A DNA stretch of 64,000 bases from Sphingomonas pseudosanguinis (GCF_014196255.1 NZ_JACIDH010000006.1:1-64000); one strand, 5' to 3'. Shown: positions 18,919 to 27,739, counted from the first letter of the stretch. The notes: generated by a model from the letters alone, not told the origin. Made by a program: numbers and translations.

Positions 18919-19779
18919 ATGAAGCACTTGCGCCTGTTCGCCGCGCTGATCGCGGCGTCCCTCCTGCCCTCGCCCGCCGCCGCCTATTGGGAATATGGGC
19001 ATGAGACCGTCGCGGCGATCGCCTGGGCCAACATCACCCCCCATGCCCGCACCGAGATTCGCCGGATCTTGCGCGCGCAGGCACAGCTCGACACGCCGAC
19101 CTGCCCGGTTCGCACCATCGAGGAGGCGAGCGTCTGGCCCGATTGCGTCAAGCCGCTGAAGGACGACGCCGGTAAGTCGCGCTTCGGCTATGCCTATAGC
19201 TGGCACTATCAGAATGTGGACATCTGCCAGCCCTTCCGCCTGCCGCCCGCCTGCGACAGCGGCGATTGTGTGTCGGCGCAGATCCCGCGCCAGCTCGCGA
19301 TCCTGAAGGACAAGCGCGCCAGCGAGAAGGACCGGGTGATGGCGCTCGCCTTCCTCGTCCATTTCGTCGGCGACCTGCACCAGCCGCTGCATGCCGGGGA
19401 CAAGGGCGACAAGGGCGGTAACGACACCCGCGTCGATTACGGCATCTACGCCACACCGCGTCTGAACCTGCATTCGGTATGGGACGGGCTGCTGGCCGAG
19501 CGTGCGATCTCGACCCCGCCCAAGCTGGTCCGCCGCTATCCGCTGGCCGAGCAGCGACGCGAGGCGACCGGCGGCGTGATGGCCTGGAGCCGCGAGAACT
19601 GGGCGATCGCCAAGCGCGCCTATGCCGCCGCGATGGGCGGCGATGCGTGCCGGCCGACGCCGGCGCTCATGCAGATGGACGAAGCCGCGATCCAGGCGAT
19701 GGCCCCGGTCGAACGCGAGCAAATCAAGCGCGGCGGGCTGCGGCTGGCCAAGCTGCTGAACGGCGCGTTTCGGGGCTGA
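18919..19779 (+). CDS. S1/P1-type nuclease, exported
   Basis: A 286-residue zinc-dependent single-strand nuclease of the S1/P1 family. A signal peptide (about residues 1-21) is followed by a mature start at or next to Trp in AYWEYGHETVAAIAW; in this family the N-terminal Trp and an early His bind zinc. Further ligand motifs are SWHYQNVD, FVGDLHQPLHAGD and NLHSVWD. It probably degrades RNA or single-stranded DNA in the periplasm for phosphate or nucleoside scavenging. Confidence 0.93.
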   Translation: MKHLRLFAALIAASLLPSPAAAYWEYGHETVAAIAWANITPHARTEIRRILRAQAQLDTPTCPVRTIEEASVWPDCVKPLKDDAGKSRFGYAYSWHYQNVDICQPFRLPPACDSGDCVSAQIPRQLAILKDKRASEKDRVMALAFLVHFVGDLHQPLHAGDKGDKGGNDTRVDYGIYATPRLNLHSVWDGLLAERAISTPPKLVRRYPLAEQRREATGGVMAWSRENWAIAKRAYAAAMGGDACRPTPALMQMDEAAIQAMAPVEREQIKRGGLRLAKLLNGAFRG

Positions 19780-19790
19780 AGGCGGGGTCG

Positions 19791-20308
19791 CGTGGCCTTC
19801 GACTTCGCTCCAGGCTGAACGGGGGTGGGATATGCGGCATTGCCGCGAAGGTCGGGTGCCACGCCTCCCAACCACCGCTCATGCTGAGCGAAGTCGAAGC
19901 GCACGCCCCGCCCCTTTCGGCAAAGCGCCGGGGACACGGCTTTTAAATGACCGGGCTGAGATCAACCTGAGCGCGTTGCGTGGCCTTCGACTACGCTTAG
20001 GCTGAACGGGGGGCGGGATACCCGGCATCGCCGCGACGGTCAGGCGCGCCCCATCCCAACCTCCGTTCACGCTGAGCGAAGTCGAAGCGCACGCCTCGCC
20101 CCTTCGGTAAAGCGCCAAGGACACCGCGTTTAGACCACCAGGCCGGGATCAACCCGAGCGCATCGCTTGGCCTTCGACTACGCTCAGGCTGAACGGAGCG
20201 GCGGGATATCCGGCATTGCAACGACGGTCGGGTGCCACGCCTCCCAACCGCCGTTCACGCTGAGCGAAGTCGAAGCGTACACCCCGCCCTCGCCCAGCGC
20301 GCGTCCCA
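19791..20308. repeat. tandem ~188-bp repeat, about 2.8 copies
   Basis: Three direct copies begin with GGCCTTCGACT near 19794, 19982 and 20169, so the period is 188 then 187 bases. Each copy carries an inverted pair: a CTTCGACTNCGCTCAGGCTG arm and, some 80 bases on, a matching CGCTGAGCGAAGTCGAAG arm, separated by a GGGATATCCGGCATTGC-like block. The third copy is cut short at the pal stop codon. The 529-base gap between the nuclease gene and pal contains nothing else. Confidence 0.88.
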
Positions 20309-20833
20309 TCACCCCAGGACGATCGTCACCGCGCGGCGGTTCTGCGCATAGCTGGCCTCGTCCGAACCCAGCGCGATCGGGCGTTCCTTGCCATAGCTGA
20401 TGACGGTCATGCGGTCCGCCGTCACGCCGCGCGCCGCCAGATAGTTCTTGGCGGCGTTCGCACGGCGATCGCCCAGCGCGAGATTGTATTCGCGGGTGCC
20501 GCGCTCGTCGCAATGCCCCTCGATCGTGATGCGGACATTGGGATAACGCTGCAGCCAGGCGGCCTGGCTGTCCAGGATCGCGCGCGCTTCGGGATCGATG
20601 TCATATTGATCCAGCCCGAAATGCACGGTGTTCGAGGTCACCGAGCGCTTGAAGTCGGCGTCCGAGCCGGGGACGATCGCGCCGTCGCCGGGATTGGTCT
20701 GGCCCGCATTGGGGTCAACGCCCGCATTCTGGTCGACCGGCGCCGGCGGCAGCACGGCGGGACGCTTCTTGGCGCAGCCGGCGATGGCCAGCGCCATGGC
20801 GGCGACGACGAGCGTGGTCTTGATCTTGGTCAC
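20309..20833 (-). CDS. pal: peptidoglycan-associated lipoprotein
   Basis: A 174-residue outer-membrane lipoprotein that links the outer membrane to peptidoglycan and to TolB. The lipobox is AIAGC with the acylated Cys at residue 20. An OmpA-like peptidoglycan-binding domain fills the C-terminal 110 residues, with NVRITIEGHCDERGTREYN and LGDRRANAAKNYL. The start is a GTG. It is the last gene of the tol operon, 54 bases after tolB. Confidence 0.96.
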   Translation of the reverse strand: MTKIKTTLVVAAMALAIAGCAKKRPAVLPPAPVDQNAGVDPNAGQTNPGDGAIVPGSDADFKRSVTSNTVHFGLDQYDIDPEARAILDSQAAWLQRYPNVRITIEGHCDERGTREYNLALGDRRANAAKNYLAARGVTADRMTVISYGKERPIALGSDEASYAQNRRAVTIVLG

Positions 20834-20887
20834 TGGACTGTCACTCCCTCTAAATTCGTTTCGCCCCCGAAACTCATCCCAAAGCGA

Positions 20888-22303
20888 TTACGGCCGCAGC
20901 GGCCCCCAGGCGGGGTCGGAGCCATCGAGCGGGGTCGGGATGCGGCGTTCGTTGACCCCGGTCAGGTCGACCATCCACACATCCGCCTTGCCCGACGCGC
21001 CTTGCGTCGAGCGCTGGAAGGTGATGACGCGGCCATTGGGCGACCAGCTCGGCCCCTCATCCTGCCAGCTGTCGGTCAGCAGCTTTTCCCCGCCCCCCGA
21101 CGGGTTCATGATGCCGATCCGGAACGCACCGCCCAGCTTGGTGAAGGCGATCAGGTCGCCGCGCGGGCTCCACACCGGGGTCGCATAGCGTCCGCCGCCA
21201 AAGCTGATCCGCTGCTGGTTGGAGCCATCGGCGTTCATGACGTAGATCTGCTGCCCGCCCGACCGGTCGCTCTCGAAGACGATTTTCGAACCGTCGGGCG
21301 AATAGCTGCCGCCCGTGTCGATGCCCGGCGCGTTCGTCAGCCGCTGTGGGCTCCCCCCTTGCGACGACACGCGGTAGATATCGGTATTGCCGCCCTGCGC
21401 CATCGAGAAGAGAATCCAGCGGCCATCGGGCGAGAAGCGCGGCGCGAAGGTCGTCGCGGCGTTCTGCACCACCAGCCGCTGGCGACCCGAGCCGATGTCA
21501 TAGACATAGATGGCCGGCCGCTTGTCGACATAGGACATATAGACGATCGACTGCTGGTTGGGCGCGAAGCGCGGGGTCAGCACGATCGACTGGCCGTTGG
21601 TCAGGAAGCGGTGGTTCGCGCCGTCCTGATCCATGATCGCCAGCCGCTTGATCCGCCGACCCTTCGGTCCCGTCTCGGAGACATAGACGACGCGGCTGTC
21701 GAAATAGGGGCCTTCGCCGGTCAGCTTGGTATAGATGCTGTCGGCGCATTTGTGCGCGGCGCGGCGCCATTCGCCCGGCGCCACGACGAAGCCCTGCCGC
21801 GCCAATTCGCTGCGCGCCAGCACGTCATAGAGATAGCAGCCGACCGTCAGCGTCCCGTCGCCATTGGCGCGGACATAGCCCTGGACCAGCGCCTGCGCGC
21901 CGGTGCCGTTCCAATAGTCGAAGGCGGGCGCGGTCACTTCCGGGAAGGACACGGTGCGCAGCTGCGTCGGCGGCACGGGGGTGAACAGGCCCGAATTACG
22001 CAGGTCGTTGGCGATGATCTGCGACAGCTGCTGCCCCACCACATCGGTGGTGCCCGCCGCCGTCTGCACCACGGCATTGGTCGGCATGGCGGGAATGGCG
22101 ATCGGCATGGGTGCGGAGATGCCGCCCTCGACATCGACGACCAGCCCTTCCTGGCCATTGGCGGGTGCGAGCGCGGGCTGCTGCCCGGCGGGGGCCTGTA
22201 CCGGCTCGGCCTGGGGCGCGGGCGCCTCCTGTGCGGACAGGGCGCTGGCAGCGAGGGCCAGCGTGAGCGGAAGAGTCAGCAGGGAACGGGGCATAAGCAT
22301 CAT
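20888..22303 (-). CDS. tolB: Tol-Pal system beta-propeller protein TolB
   Basis: A 471-residue periplasmic protein with a signal peptide (about 1-24, ending ALSAQ), an N-terminal alpha/beta domain and a C-terminal six-bladed propeller with repeated blades such as RFSPDGRWILFS and SYSPDGSKIVFES. It bridges Pal and TolA. A TTG at 22309 is in frame, but the ATG at 22303, two bases past the tolA stop, is the better start. The mature N-terminus carries a proline- and alanine-rich linker of about 25 residues. Confidence 0.95.
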   Translation of the reverse strand: MMLMPRSLLTLPLTLALAASALSAQEAPAPQAEPVQAPAGQQPALAPANGQEGLVVDVEGGISAPMPIAIPAMPTNAVVQTAAGTTDVVGQQLSQIIANDLRNSGLFTPVPPTQLRTVSFPEVTAPAFDYWNGTGAQALVQGYVRANGDGTLTVGCYLYDVLARSELARQGFVVAPGEWRRAAHKCADSIYTKLTGEGPYFDSRVVYVSETGPKGRRIKRLAIMDQDGANHRFLTNGQSIVLTPRFAPNQQSIVYMSYVDKRPAIYVYDIGSGRQRLVVQNAATTFAPRFSPDGRWILFSMAQGGNTDIYRVSSQGGSPQRLTNAPGIDTGGSYSPDGSKIVFESDRSGGQQIYVMNADGSNQQRISFGGGRYATPVWSPRGDLIAFTKLGGAFRIGIMNPSGGGEKLLTDSWQDEGPSWSPNGRVITFQRSTQGASGKADVWMVDLTGVNERRIPTPLDGSDPAWGPLRP

Positions 22304-22305
22304 CC

Positions 22306-23343
22306 TCAACCCGGAAGTTTGTAGCGCAGCGTGAAGTTGCTCCAGCCGCCGGGCACATCGTAAAGTTCCGCCGGCAGTCCACGCAGCGGCGAGCAGCCCT
22401 TGAAGGTGGCGATCGCCAGATCGTCGACGCGGTCGACATAGCGATCATTCTCGCCATCGACGCCGCTATGGCCGACCACGCGCGGTGCGGCGGCGAGACT
22501 GCCATCGCGATTGAGCTTCAGGTTCATCGTCACGCGAATCCGCTCGGCCCCGGGGCCGGGCGTCACTTGACGATTGGCGCAGGGTTGCACCTGACGCAGG
22601 ATCGCCGAGGCGATGTTGGCCAGTTGCTGCGCGCCGATCTTGGTCGCGGGCGCGGCCTCCGACTTGGACGGCGACGGATCGGGCGACAGGCCCTTCAGGA
22701 AATTATCCCCCAGCCGCGATCCGCGCGGCTTGGCGGCGGTCGCGGTCGCGCTGCTGCCCTGTCCGCGCGCCGGGGTCGTCGGCTTGGTCGCCGAAGGCTT
22801 GGCGGCCGACTGGCTCGGCTTGGATACGGCCGGTGCGGGCTTGGCGGCGGGCGCGGGTTTCGCCGGTACGGGCTTGGCCGGGGCCGGTTTGGCGGGCGCG
22901 GGTTTGGCCGGTTGCGGCTTCGGCTTGGGTTGCGGCCGCTCCACCGGCTTGGGCTGGGGTTTCGGCTGTGGTTGCGGTTTCGGCGCCGGGCGCGGTTCTG
23001 GCTTGGGCGCCGGCTGGGGCTTGGGTTGCGGCTTGGGCTGCGGACGCGGCTCGGGTGCCGGCGGCGGCGGGGCCGGCTGCGGTTCGGGTTCGGCCTCGAC
23101 CGGCTCGGGCGGCGCGGCGTCCTCGGGTGCGCCTTCTTCGGGTGCGATCGACTGGGCGGGTTGCTGATTGGGCGTCGGCGATTCGGCCTCCAGCCCGACA
23201 TCCTTGACCAGCGAGATGTCGATCGGCGTGACCTTCAGCTTTTCGGGGTTGGGCGTCGACAGGAAGCCGACCGACAACAGGCCGAACAGGACGATATGCC
23301 CCGCGACCGCAACCGCCAATCCGATCCGCTCACCGCGCTCCAT
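22306..23343 (-). CDS. tolA: TolA-like cell-envelope energy transducer
   Basis: A 345-residue protein with one N-terminal membrane span (about residues 8-28), a long proline/lysine/alanine-rich stretch made of QPKP, APKP and PAKPA repeats (about 60-195) and a C-terminal TonB/TolA-like domain (about 235-345). It carries proton-motive force from TolQR to the outer membrane. The repetitive middle looks extended, not the coiled helix of the E. coli protein. The start overlaps the tolR stop by one base (TGATG). Confidence 0.9.
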   Translation of the reverse strand: MERGERIGLAVAVAGHIVLFGLLSVGFLSTPNPEKLKVTPIDISLVKDVGLEAESPTPNQQPAQSIAPEEGAPEDAAPPEPVEAEPEPQPAPPPPAPEPRPQPKPQPKPQPAPKPEPRPAPKPQPQPKPQPKPVERPQPKPKPQPAKPAPAKPAPAKPVPAKPAPAAKPAPAVSKPSQSAAKPSATKPTTPARGQGSSATATAAKPRGSRLGDNFLKGLSPDPSPSKSEAAPATKIGAQQLANIASAILRQVQPCANRQVTPGPGAERIRVTMNLKLNRDGSLAAAPRVVGHSGVDGENDRYVDRVDDLAIATFKGCSPLRGLPAELYDVPGGWSNFTLRYKLPG

Positions 23344-23786
23344 CAGCGGGGGCCCGCCCCCTCTACCGTGACCAGCGACACGCGGTTCAACCCGGCGCGG
23401 TTCAGCTCGCCCATCACCCGCATCACACGGCCATAATCCAGCGCACGGTCGGCGCGCAGATAGATTTGCGGCACCTGCCCATCGGGGTCCTTGCGCGCGG
23501 CAATCGCATCCAGCTTCGCGGGCAGGTCGGCGTCACTGATCTCGTCCTCGTTCAGGAACAGCCGTCCCTGCTCGTCGATCGAGATCTGCTCGGGCTTCTG
23601 CTCCTGCTCCAGCGCCTTGGCGCGGCTGTCGGGCAGGTTCACCGGCACGCCGGTGGTCAACAGCGGCGCGGTCACCATGAAGATGATCAACAGCACCAGC
23701 ATCACGTCGACCAGCGGCGTGACGTTGATCTCCGCCATCGGCGCGCGGCGGCCCCGGCCGGAGCGGGAGGGAAGGTTCATGGCCAT
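23343..23786 (-). CDS. tolR: TolR/ExbD-family proton channel subunit
   Basis: A 147-residue inner-membrane protein with one N-terminal span holding the essential Asp in VTPLVDVMLVLLIIF (about residue 27) and a periplasmic ExbD-like domain. With TolQ it forms the proton-driven motor of the Tol system. It sits between tolQ (13-base gap) and tolA (one-base overlap). Confidence 0.95.
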   Translation of the reverse strand: MAMNLPSRSGRGRRAPMAEINVTPLVDVMLVLLIIFMVTAPLLTTGVPVNLPDSRAKALEQEQKPEQISIDEQGRLFLNEDEISDADLPAKLDAIAARKDPDGQVPQIYLRADRALDYGRVMRVMGELNRAGLNRVSLVTVEGAGPR

Positions 23787-23799
23787 CGCCTGTCCCCTT

Positions 23800-24492
23800 T
23801 CAGCGCGCCTGGTCGAGCTGGCGGCTGAGCGTGGTGTGGAAGCCGTCGGCGAAGCGGTTGAGCTGCGCCTCCACCTTGTTCACGCCGTGGCTGAACCGGT
23901 TATAGGCGATGACCGCCGGGATCGCGGCGAACAGGCCGATCGCGGTGGCGAACAACGCCTCGGCGATGCCGGGGGCGACGACCGCCAGCGACGAATTCTG
24001 CGCCTGCGCGATACCGGTGAAGCTGCGCATGATGCCCCAGACGGTGCCGAACAGCCCGACGAACGGCGCGACCGAGCCGACCGTCGCCAGCACGTTCAAA
24101 CGGTCGGACAATTTGTCGATCTCGCCCGCCACGGCCGATCCCATCGCGGTCGCCAGACGCTCGCGCGTGCCGTCGCGGTCGATATGCCCGCCGGCGGTCG
24201 AGCGCCGCCATTCCTGCACACCCGCCGAAAAGACGCGCGCGGAGGGCAGTTCATTATCCTGCTCCATCCGGTGGAAGGCGTCGATATCCTCGGCCTTCCA
24301 GAAATCGCGCTCGAACCGGGTCATGCCCTTCCGGGTCCGCGCCAGCTTGCGCGAGAAGGCGACGATGATCGTCCAGGTCCACATGCTGGCGAGCAGCAGC
24401 CCGATCATCACGAACTTCACCACCCAATCGGCCTGCAGGAACAGCGCGACGGGCGACAATGTGGCGGCATCCATGTTGAAGACGGGATTCAT
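23800..24492 (-). CDS. tolQ: TolQ/MotA/ExbB-family proton channel subunit
   Basis: A 230-residue inner-membrane protein with three hydrophobic segments: one near residues 25-45, and a pair in the C-terminal half (VGSVAPFVGLFGTVWGIM and EALFATAIGLFAAIPAVIAY), the MotA/ExbB signature. It forms the stator with TolR. The frame is open upstream, but the ATG at 24492 is fixed by a four-base overlap with the ybgC stop. Confidence 0.96.
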   Translation of the reverse strand: MNPVFNMDAATLSPVALFLQADWVVKFVMIGLLLASMWTWTIIVAFSRKLARTRKGMTRFERDFWKAEDIDAFHRMEQDNELPSARVFSAGVQEWRRSTAGGHIDRDGTRERLATAMGSAVAGEIDKLSDRLNVLATVGSVAPFVGLFGTVWGIMRSFTGIAQAQNSSLAVVAPGIAEALFATAIGLFAAIPAVIAYNRFSHGVNKVEAQLNRFADGFHTTLSRQLDQAR

Positions 24493-24959
24493 GGGTGTTG
24501 GGTGTCCCCCTGCCAGACAAGGCGTTGGTAGATGGCGATCCAGTCGGCGGGTTGCCGACGCGGGCGGCCGTTCGGGCCGACCCAGGCGACGGTAACCCTG
24601 GCATCGGTCAGCTTGACCGCGCCGCACCTGACTGTCTGATGAATGACGACGCGAACCGCACTGACCTCGATCAGCCTCGACGTGACGACCAGGTCGTCGT
24701 CGAGCCGTGCCGAGGCCGCATAACGGATGCCGATGTCGGTGACGGCATAGGCGCCCTGCCCCGCCTCATGCGCCGCGCGCTGGTCGATCCCGGCGACGCG
24801 CAGCATGTCGGAGCGGGCGCGCTCCATATAACGCAGATAATTGGCGTGATAGACCACGCCCGACAGGTCGGTATCCTCGAAATAGACGCGCACCGCAAAG
24901 CGATGCTCGAACCCGTCGAAGCGGCCGCCGATCGGCAGGTGTTCTCCCGTCACCGTCAT
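24489..24959 (-). CDS. ybgC: Tol-Pal-associated acyl-CoA thioesterase
   Basis: A 156-residue hotdog-fold thioesterase, first gene of the tol operon. The active-site motif FEDTDLSGVVYHANYLRYME (about residues 28-47) matches the 4-hydroxybenzoyl-CoA thioesterase/YbgC branch. The family hydrolyses short-chain or lipid-related acyl-CoA thioesters and occurs with tolQRAB-pal in many proteobacteria. It has an extended N-terminus of about 20 residues. Its promoter should lie in the 98-base gap shared with the divergent membrane protein gene. Confidence 0.94.
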   Translation of the reverse strand: MTVTGEHLPIGGRFDGFEHRFAVRVYFEDTDLSGVVYHANYLRYMERARSDMLRVAGIDQRAAHEAGQGAYAVTDIGIRYAASARLDDDLVVTSRLIEVSAVRVVIHQTVRCGAVKLTDARVTVAWVGPNGRPRRQPADWIAIYQRLVWQGDTQHP

Positions 24960-24970
24960 GGTGACCGCCC

Positions 24971-25046
24971 GTTAACCTATCCGCCCGGGGGAAGGAAGGC
25001 ACTTGCGCGCCTGTTACCTACGGGTTACATGAAACCTATAGGTTAC
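24971..25046. promoter_or_regulatory. candidate operator cluster in the ybgC / membrane-protein divergent gap
   Basis: A perfect 12-base palindrome AACCTATAGGTT lies at 25033-25044, ten bases before the plus-strand start. A related imperfect site, ACCTACGGGTTAC, lies at 25016-25028, matching ACCTATAGGTTAC in 11 of 13 positions with an 18-base centre spacing. A single half-site, TTAACCTAT, lies at 24972-24980 nearer ybgC. The likely ligand is the XRE repressor encoded at 25477 (inference). Confidence 0.6.
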
Positions 25047-25057
25047 AGGAGGTCGTG

Positions 25058-25480
25058 ATGAATCTCGTGGAAAAGGCCGAAGCCAGAAGCCGTGGCCGGG
25101 CGGTCGTCTTCTATCTGTTGTCCGTGGCTCTCCTTGCATCGACCATCCTGTCCGTCGCCAACGGCCATGACGAACCCAACCGGCTCCTGCCTTGGTTCGT
25201 CATGATCGGTGCTTCCGCACTGAACCTGACCGGCCTGCCGTTTCGCTGGAGCCGGTGCGGTCCGATCGCCCGATTGATGAATGACGAGACGACCCGGGAT
25301 CATCGTCGATCCTCTTTCGAGGCCGGGTTCTGGGCGATGATCCTCTCGACGGCATCGATGACCGCCATTTTGAACGCCGTACCATTCAGCGCGGTGACAA
25401 TGGGCCGGGTTGCGATCACCGCCGGGTTGATAGCCGCACTCACAAGCTTCGCCACGCTGGAACTGCGCGCCAGCCGATGA
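25058..25480 (+). CDS. four-span membrane protein paired with an XRE regulator
   Basis: A 140-residue membrane protein with four hydrophobic segments (about 17-37, 45-62, 88-108 and 115-135) and no family I can name. A strong ribosome site AGGAGG (25047-25052) supports the ATG at 25058; a GTG just before it is a weaker choice. Codon use seems less GC-biased at third positions than in neighbours, a possible sign of transfer. Its stop overlaps the regulator's start (ATGA). Similar membrane protein/YozG-like pairs are common but poorly understood. Confidence 0.8.
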   Translation: MNLVEKAEARSRGRAVVFYLLSVALLASTILSVANGHDEPNRLLPWFVMIGASALNLTGLPFRWSRCGPIARLMNDETTRDHRRSSFEAGFWAMILSTASMTAILNAVPFSAVTMGRVAITAGLIAALTSFATLELRASR

Positions 25481-25683
25481 ACGAGACGCTCGGTAACGAT
25501 CTGAAGGCGGCGCGCGAGGCGGCGGGGCTGACCCAGGGCGGCCTGGCCCAGGCGATCGGGGTCAGTCGCAAGACGATCAACACCGTCGAGAACGGCGTCT
25601 TTCAACCGTCGACTCTGCTCGCGCTCAAACTCGCGCGGGCACTGGGCCGACCGGTCGAATCGCTATTCTGGATCGCCGACTGA
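25477..25683 (+). CDS. small XRE-type helix-turn-helix regulator (YozG-like)
   Basis: A 68-residue single-domain Cro/C1-type DNA-binding protein. The helix-turn-helix reads LTQGGLAQAIGVSRKTINTV (about residues 14-33), and the end, ALGRPVESLFWIAD, is typical of the YozG-like group that accompanies small membrane proteins. It is co-translated with the membrane protein gene. By analogy it probably represses its own operon through the palindromes at 25016-25046 (inference). Confidence 0.88.
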   Translation: MNETLGNDLKAAREAAGLTQGGLAQAIGVSRKTINTVENGVFQPSTLLALKLARALGRPVESLFWIAD

Positions 25684-25692
25684 TCCGGCCGC

Positions 25693-26487
25693 TTATTGCA
25701 GCGCCGACGGATTCACCGACAGGCTGGGCGGGTTGATCGTCGGGGCCGGCGTGTAGGGCTTGGCGGCGGGGACCGGCTGGCTCGACAGGATGCGCGGCTG
25801 GGTCGCGGGCGCGACGCCGGGCTGCGCGGTGGTGGCGACGGTCAGCGGCGCGGAGAGCGACTGGACCGGCACCATCGTGCCCGAGCGCCAGGCGTCATAG
25901 GCGCGGAAGAAGGCGATGAACGGCTCGTTCAACTGGTCCAGCCGCTTCGGCGCGGCGGTGTCGAAGTCGCCCATGGTGGTGGCGGTGATGTCGGCCAGCA
26001 CCTGATCGGCAGCGGCGCAGAAGGTCTTGCGCACCGGCGTGATCGAGAAGAAATTGTACAGCCGGGTCATCGCATCGTCATAGCGATCGCGCCAGTCGCC
26101 GCCCTGCGACTGATATTCGGCCGAATAGCGCTTTTCCGCCGCCGCCAGCGCCGTCTTCTGCGTGGTCAGCATCGTGTTGTAGCGGGTGACGATCAGCCCC
26201 TCATCGGCACCGCGACAGGCGAGCGCGGCGACGTTGAGCGCGGAGCGGAGGTGCCAGACGGTCGCCGCGCTGGTCAGCGCGCGATTGGGGGTGGCGTAAT
26301 TGCCATCGGGCAGCTTGGCGGGGATCATCATCCCCGGCGTGGCACCGGGCGGCAGCGGCGCGCGCACCACCTGCGGCTGGGCGGGGACCATCACCGGCGG
26401 CGGCGCGACCTTGGCGGTTTCGCGTGCGGTACAGCCCGCCAGCGACAGGCCGATCGCCACACCCGTTACAATACGCACACTCGCCAT
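25693..26487 (-). CDS. predicted lipoprotein, unknown function
   Basis: A 264-residue predicted lipoprotein. The N-terminus has a lipobox, LSLAGC (Cys at residue 19), then a proline-rich linker to about residue 65. A mostly helical middle domain (about 70-210) contains two cysteines (LACRGADEG and FCAAADQV) that could form a disulfide. A low-complexity Pro/Ala/Thr tail follows. No known family is recognised. It is convergent with the regulator gene, nine bases away. Confidence 0.72.
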   Translation of the reverse strand: MASVRIVTGVAIGLSLAGCTARETAKVAPPPVMVPAQPQVVRAPLPPGATPGMMIPAKLPDGNYATPNRALTSAATVWHLRSALNVAALACRGADEGLIVTRYNTMLTTQKTALAAAEKRYSAEYQSQGGDWRDRYDDAMTRLYNFFSITPVRKTFCAAADQVLADITATTMGDFDTAAPKRLDQLNEPFIAFFRAYDAWRSGTMVPVQSLSAPLTVATTAQPGVAPATQPRILSSQPVPAAKPYTPAPTINPPSLSVNPSALQ

Positions 26488-26612
26488 GACCCTGATCCTT
26501 GGAAAAATCCCGCCCCCGGCTCCTGGGCCCCGTCATGCCGAATCAAGGTTAACGCGTCGTAAGCGCTGCGACGAAGCGGGTCATATGTCAGGGAGAATTC
26601 ACGTGAGGGCCT

Positions 26613-26696
26613 GACGGAGGGGTGTCGCCCTCTCGATAGGGGTGACACCCCTCCACCATGCTGCGCATGGTCCCCATCCCCTTACAGGGGAGGAAT
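26613..26696. repeat. dispersed CCCCTCC palindromic repeat
   Basis: A copy of the window's main intergenic repeat: CTGACGGAGGGGTGTC facing GGTGACACCCCTCCACCATG, then a TCCCCTTACAGGGGA hairpin. It lies just downstream of the nitronate monooxygenase-like gene and could fold at the end of that transcript. Confidence 0.65.
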
Positions 26697-26701
26697 CCGG
26701 T

Positions 26702-27739
26702 CTACGCCGCGCGTGCCACCAACGCGGCGGCGGCTTCGGCCATCAGTTGCGCCAGGATGTCGGCGATCGACTCTTCCTTGGTCACCATGCCGACCGACTG
26801 GCCCGCCATCACCGAGCCATGCTCGACATCGCCCTCGATCACCGCGCGGCGCAGCGCACCCGCCCAGTAATGCTCGATCTGGAGCTGCGCCTCGGCCATC
26901 GCCACCTTGCCCTCGTCGAGCGACTGGGCGACTTCGCGCTGCTTGGCGGTGAAGAGTTCGCCGCCGGCGTTCTTGAGCGCACGAACCGGGATGACCGGCA
27001 GGCGCGGGTCGATCTGCACGCTCGCCACCGCGTCGCGGGCCGAGGCGCGGATGAACGCCTTCTTGAAATTGGGATGCGCGATCGACTCGGTCGCGCAGAC
27101 GAAGCGCGTGCCGAGCTGGACGCCCGCCGCGCCCATGTCGAGATAGCCAGCGATCGCCTCGCCCCGACCGATACCGCCCGCGACGAAGACGGGAACCTGC
27201 TCGGCGATCTCGGGCAGCATTTCCTGCGCCAGCACGCTGGTCGAGACGGGGCCGATATGGCCGCCGGCCTCCATCCCCTCGATCACCAGCGCGTCGACGC
27301 CCGAGCGGATCAGCTTCTTGGCCAAGCTCAGCGCGGGCGCGAAGCAGATGACCTTGGCCCCCGTCTCCTTGATCGCCTCCAGCGCGCCCTTGGGGGGCAG
27401 GCCACCCGCCAGCACGACATGGCCGACCTGATGGCGGCCGCACACCGCGATCAGGTCGAACAGCTGCGGGTGCATGGTGATCAGGTTCACGCCGAACGGG
27501 CGGCTGGTCATCGCCTTGGTCGCGGCGATCTCGGTATCGAGCAGCTCGGGGGTCATCGCCCCGCACGCGATCACGCCGAAGCCGCCCGCGTTGGACATGG
27601 CGGAGACCAGATTGCGCTCCGACACCCAGGACATGGCCCCCGCCATGATCGCCATCTCGGCGCCAAGGAACGCCGCGCCGCGCGCCATGCGGGTGGCGAG
27701 ACGCTGTTCGCCGGTGGTGGTGGTGTGGGTGTCGGTCAT
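26702..27739 (-). CDS. nitronate monooxygenase / FabK-like FMN enzyme
   Basis: A 345-residue FMN-dependent TIM-barrel enzyme of the 2-nitropropane dioxygenase family. Visible features are GAMSWVSERNLVSAMSNAGG near the N-terminus, ALVIEGMEAGGHIGP with the conserved His, and the phosphate-binding VPVFVAGGIGRG and MGAAGVQLGTRF. It may oxidise alkyl nitronates or act as an enoyl reductase; sequence alone does not decide. The ATG at 27739 is chosen over 27787, which would add a basic extension. No operon partner. Confidence 0.87.
   Translation of the reverse strand: MTDTHTTTTGEQRLATRMARGAAFLGAEMAIMAGAMSWVSERNLVSAMSNAGGFGVIACGAMTPELLDTEIAATKAMTSRPFGVNLITMHPQLFDLIAVCGRHQVGHVVLAGGLPPKGALEAIKETGAKVICFAPALSLAKKLIRSGVDALVIEGMEAGGHIGPVSTSVLAQEMLPEIAEQVPVFVAGGIGRGEAIAGYLDMGAAGVQLGTRFVCATESIAHPNFKKAFIRASARDAVASVQIDPRLPVIPVRALKNAGGELFTAKQREVAQSLDEGKVAMAEAQLQIEHYWAGALRRAVIEGDVEHGSVMAGQSVGMVTKEESIADILAQLMAEAAAALVARAA

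Noticed and set aside
19791..20308. Possible CRISPR array
   Set aside because: The period is about 188 bases, the copies are themselves long and diverged, there are no unique 30-40-base spacers, and no cas gene is near.
20513..22324. 603-codon plus-strand frame across pal and tolB
   Set aside because: It mirrors tolB and pal, which have unmistakable motifs and operon structure. The product is low-complexity with no ribosome site.
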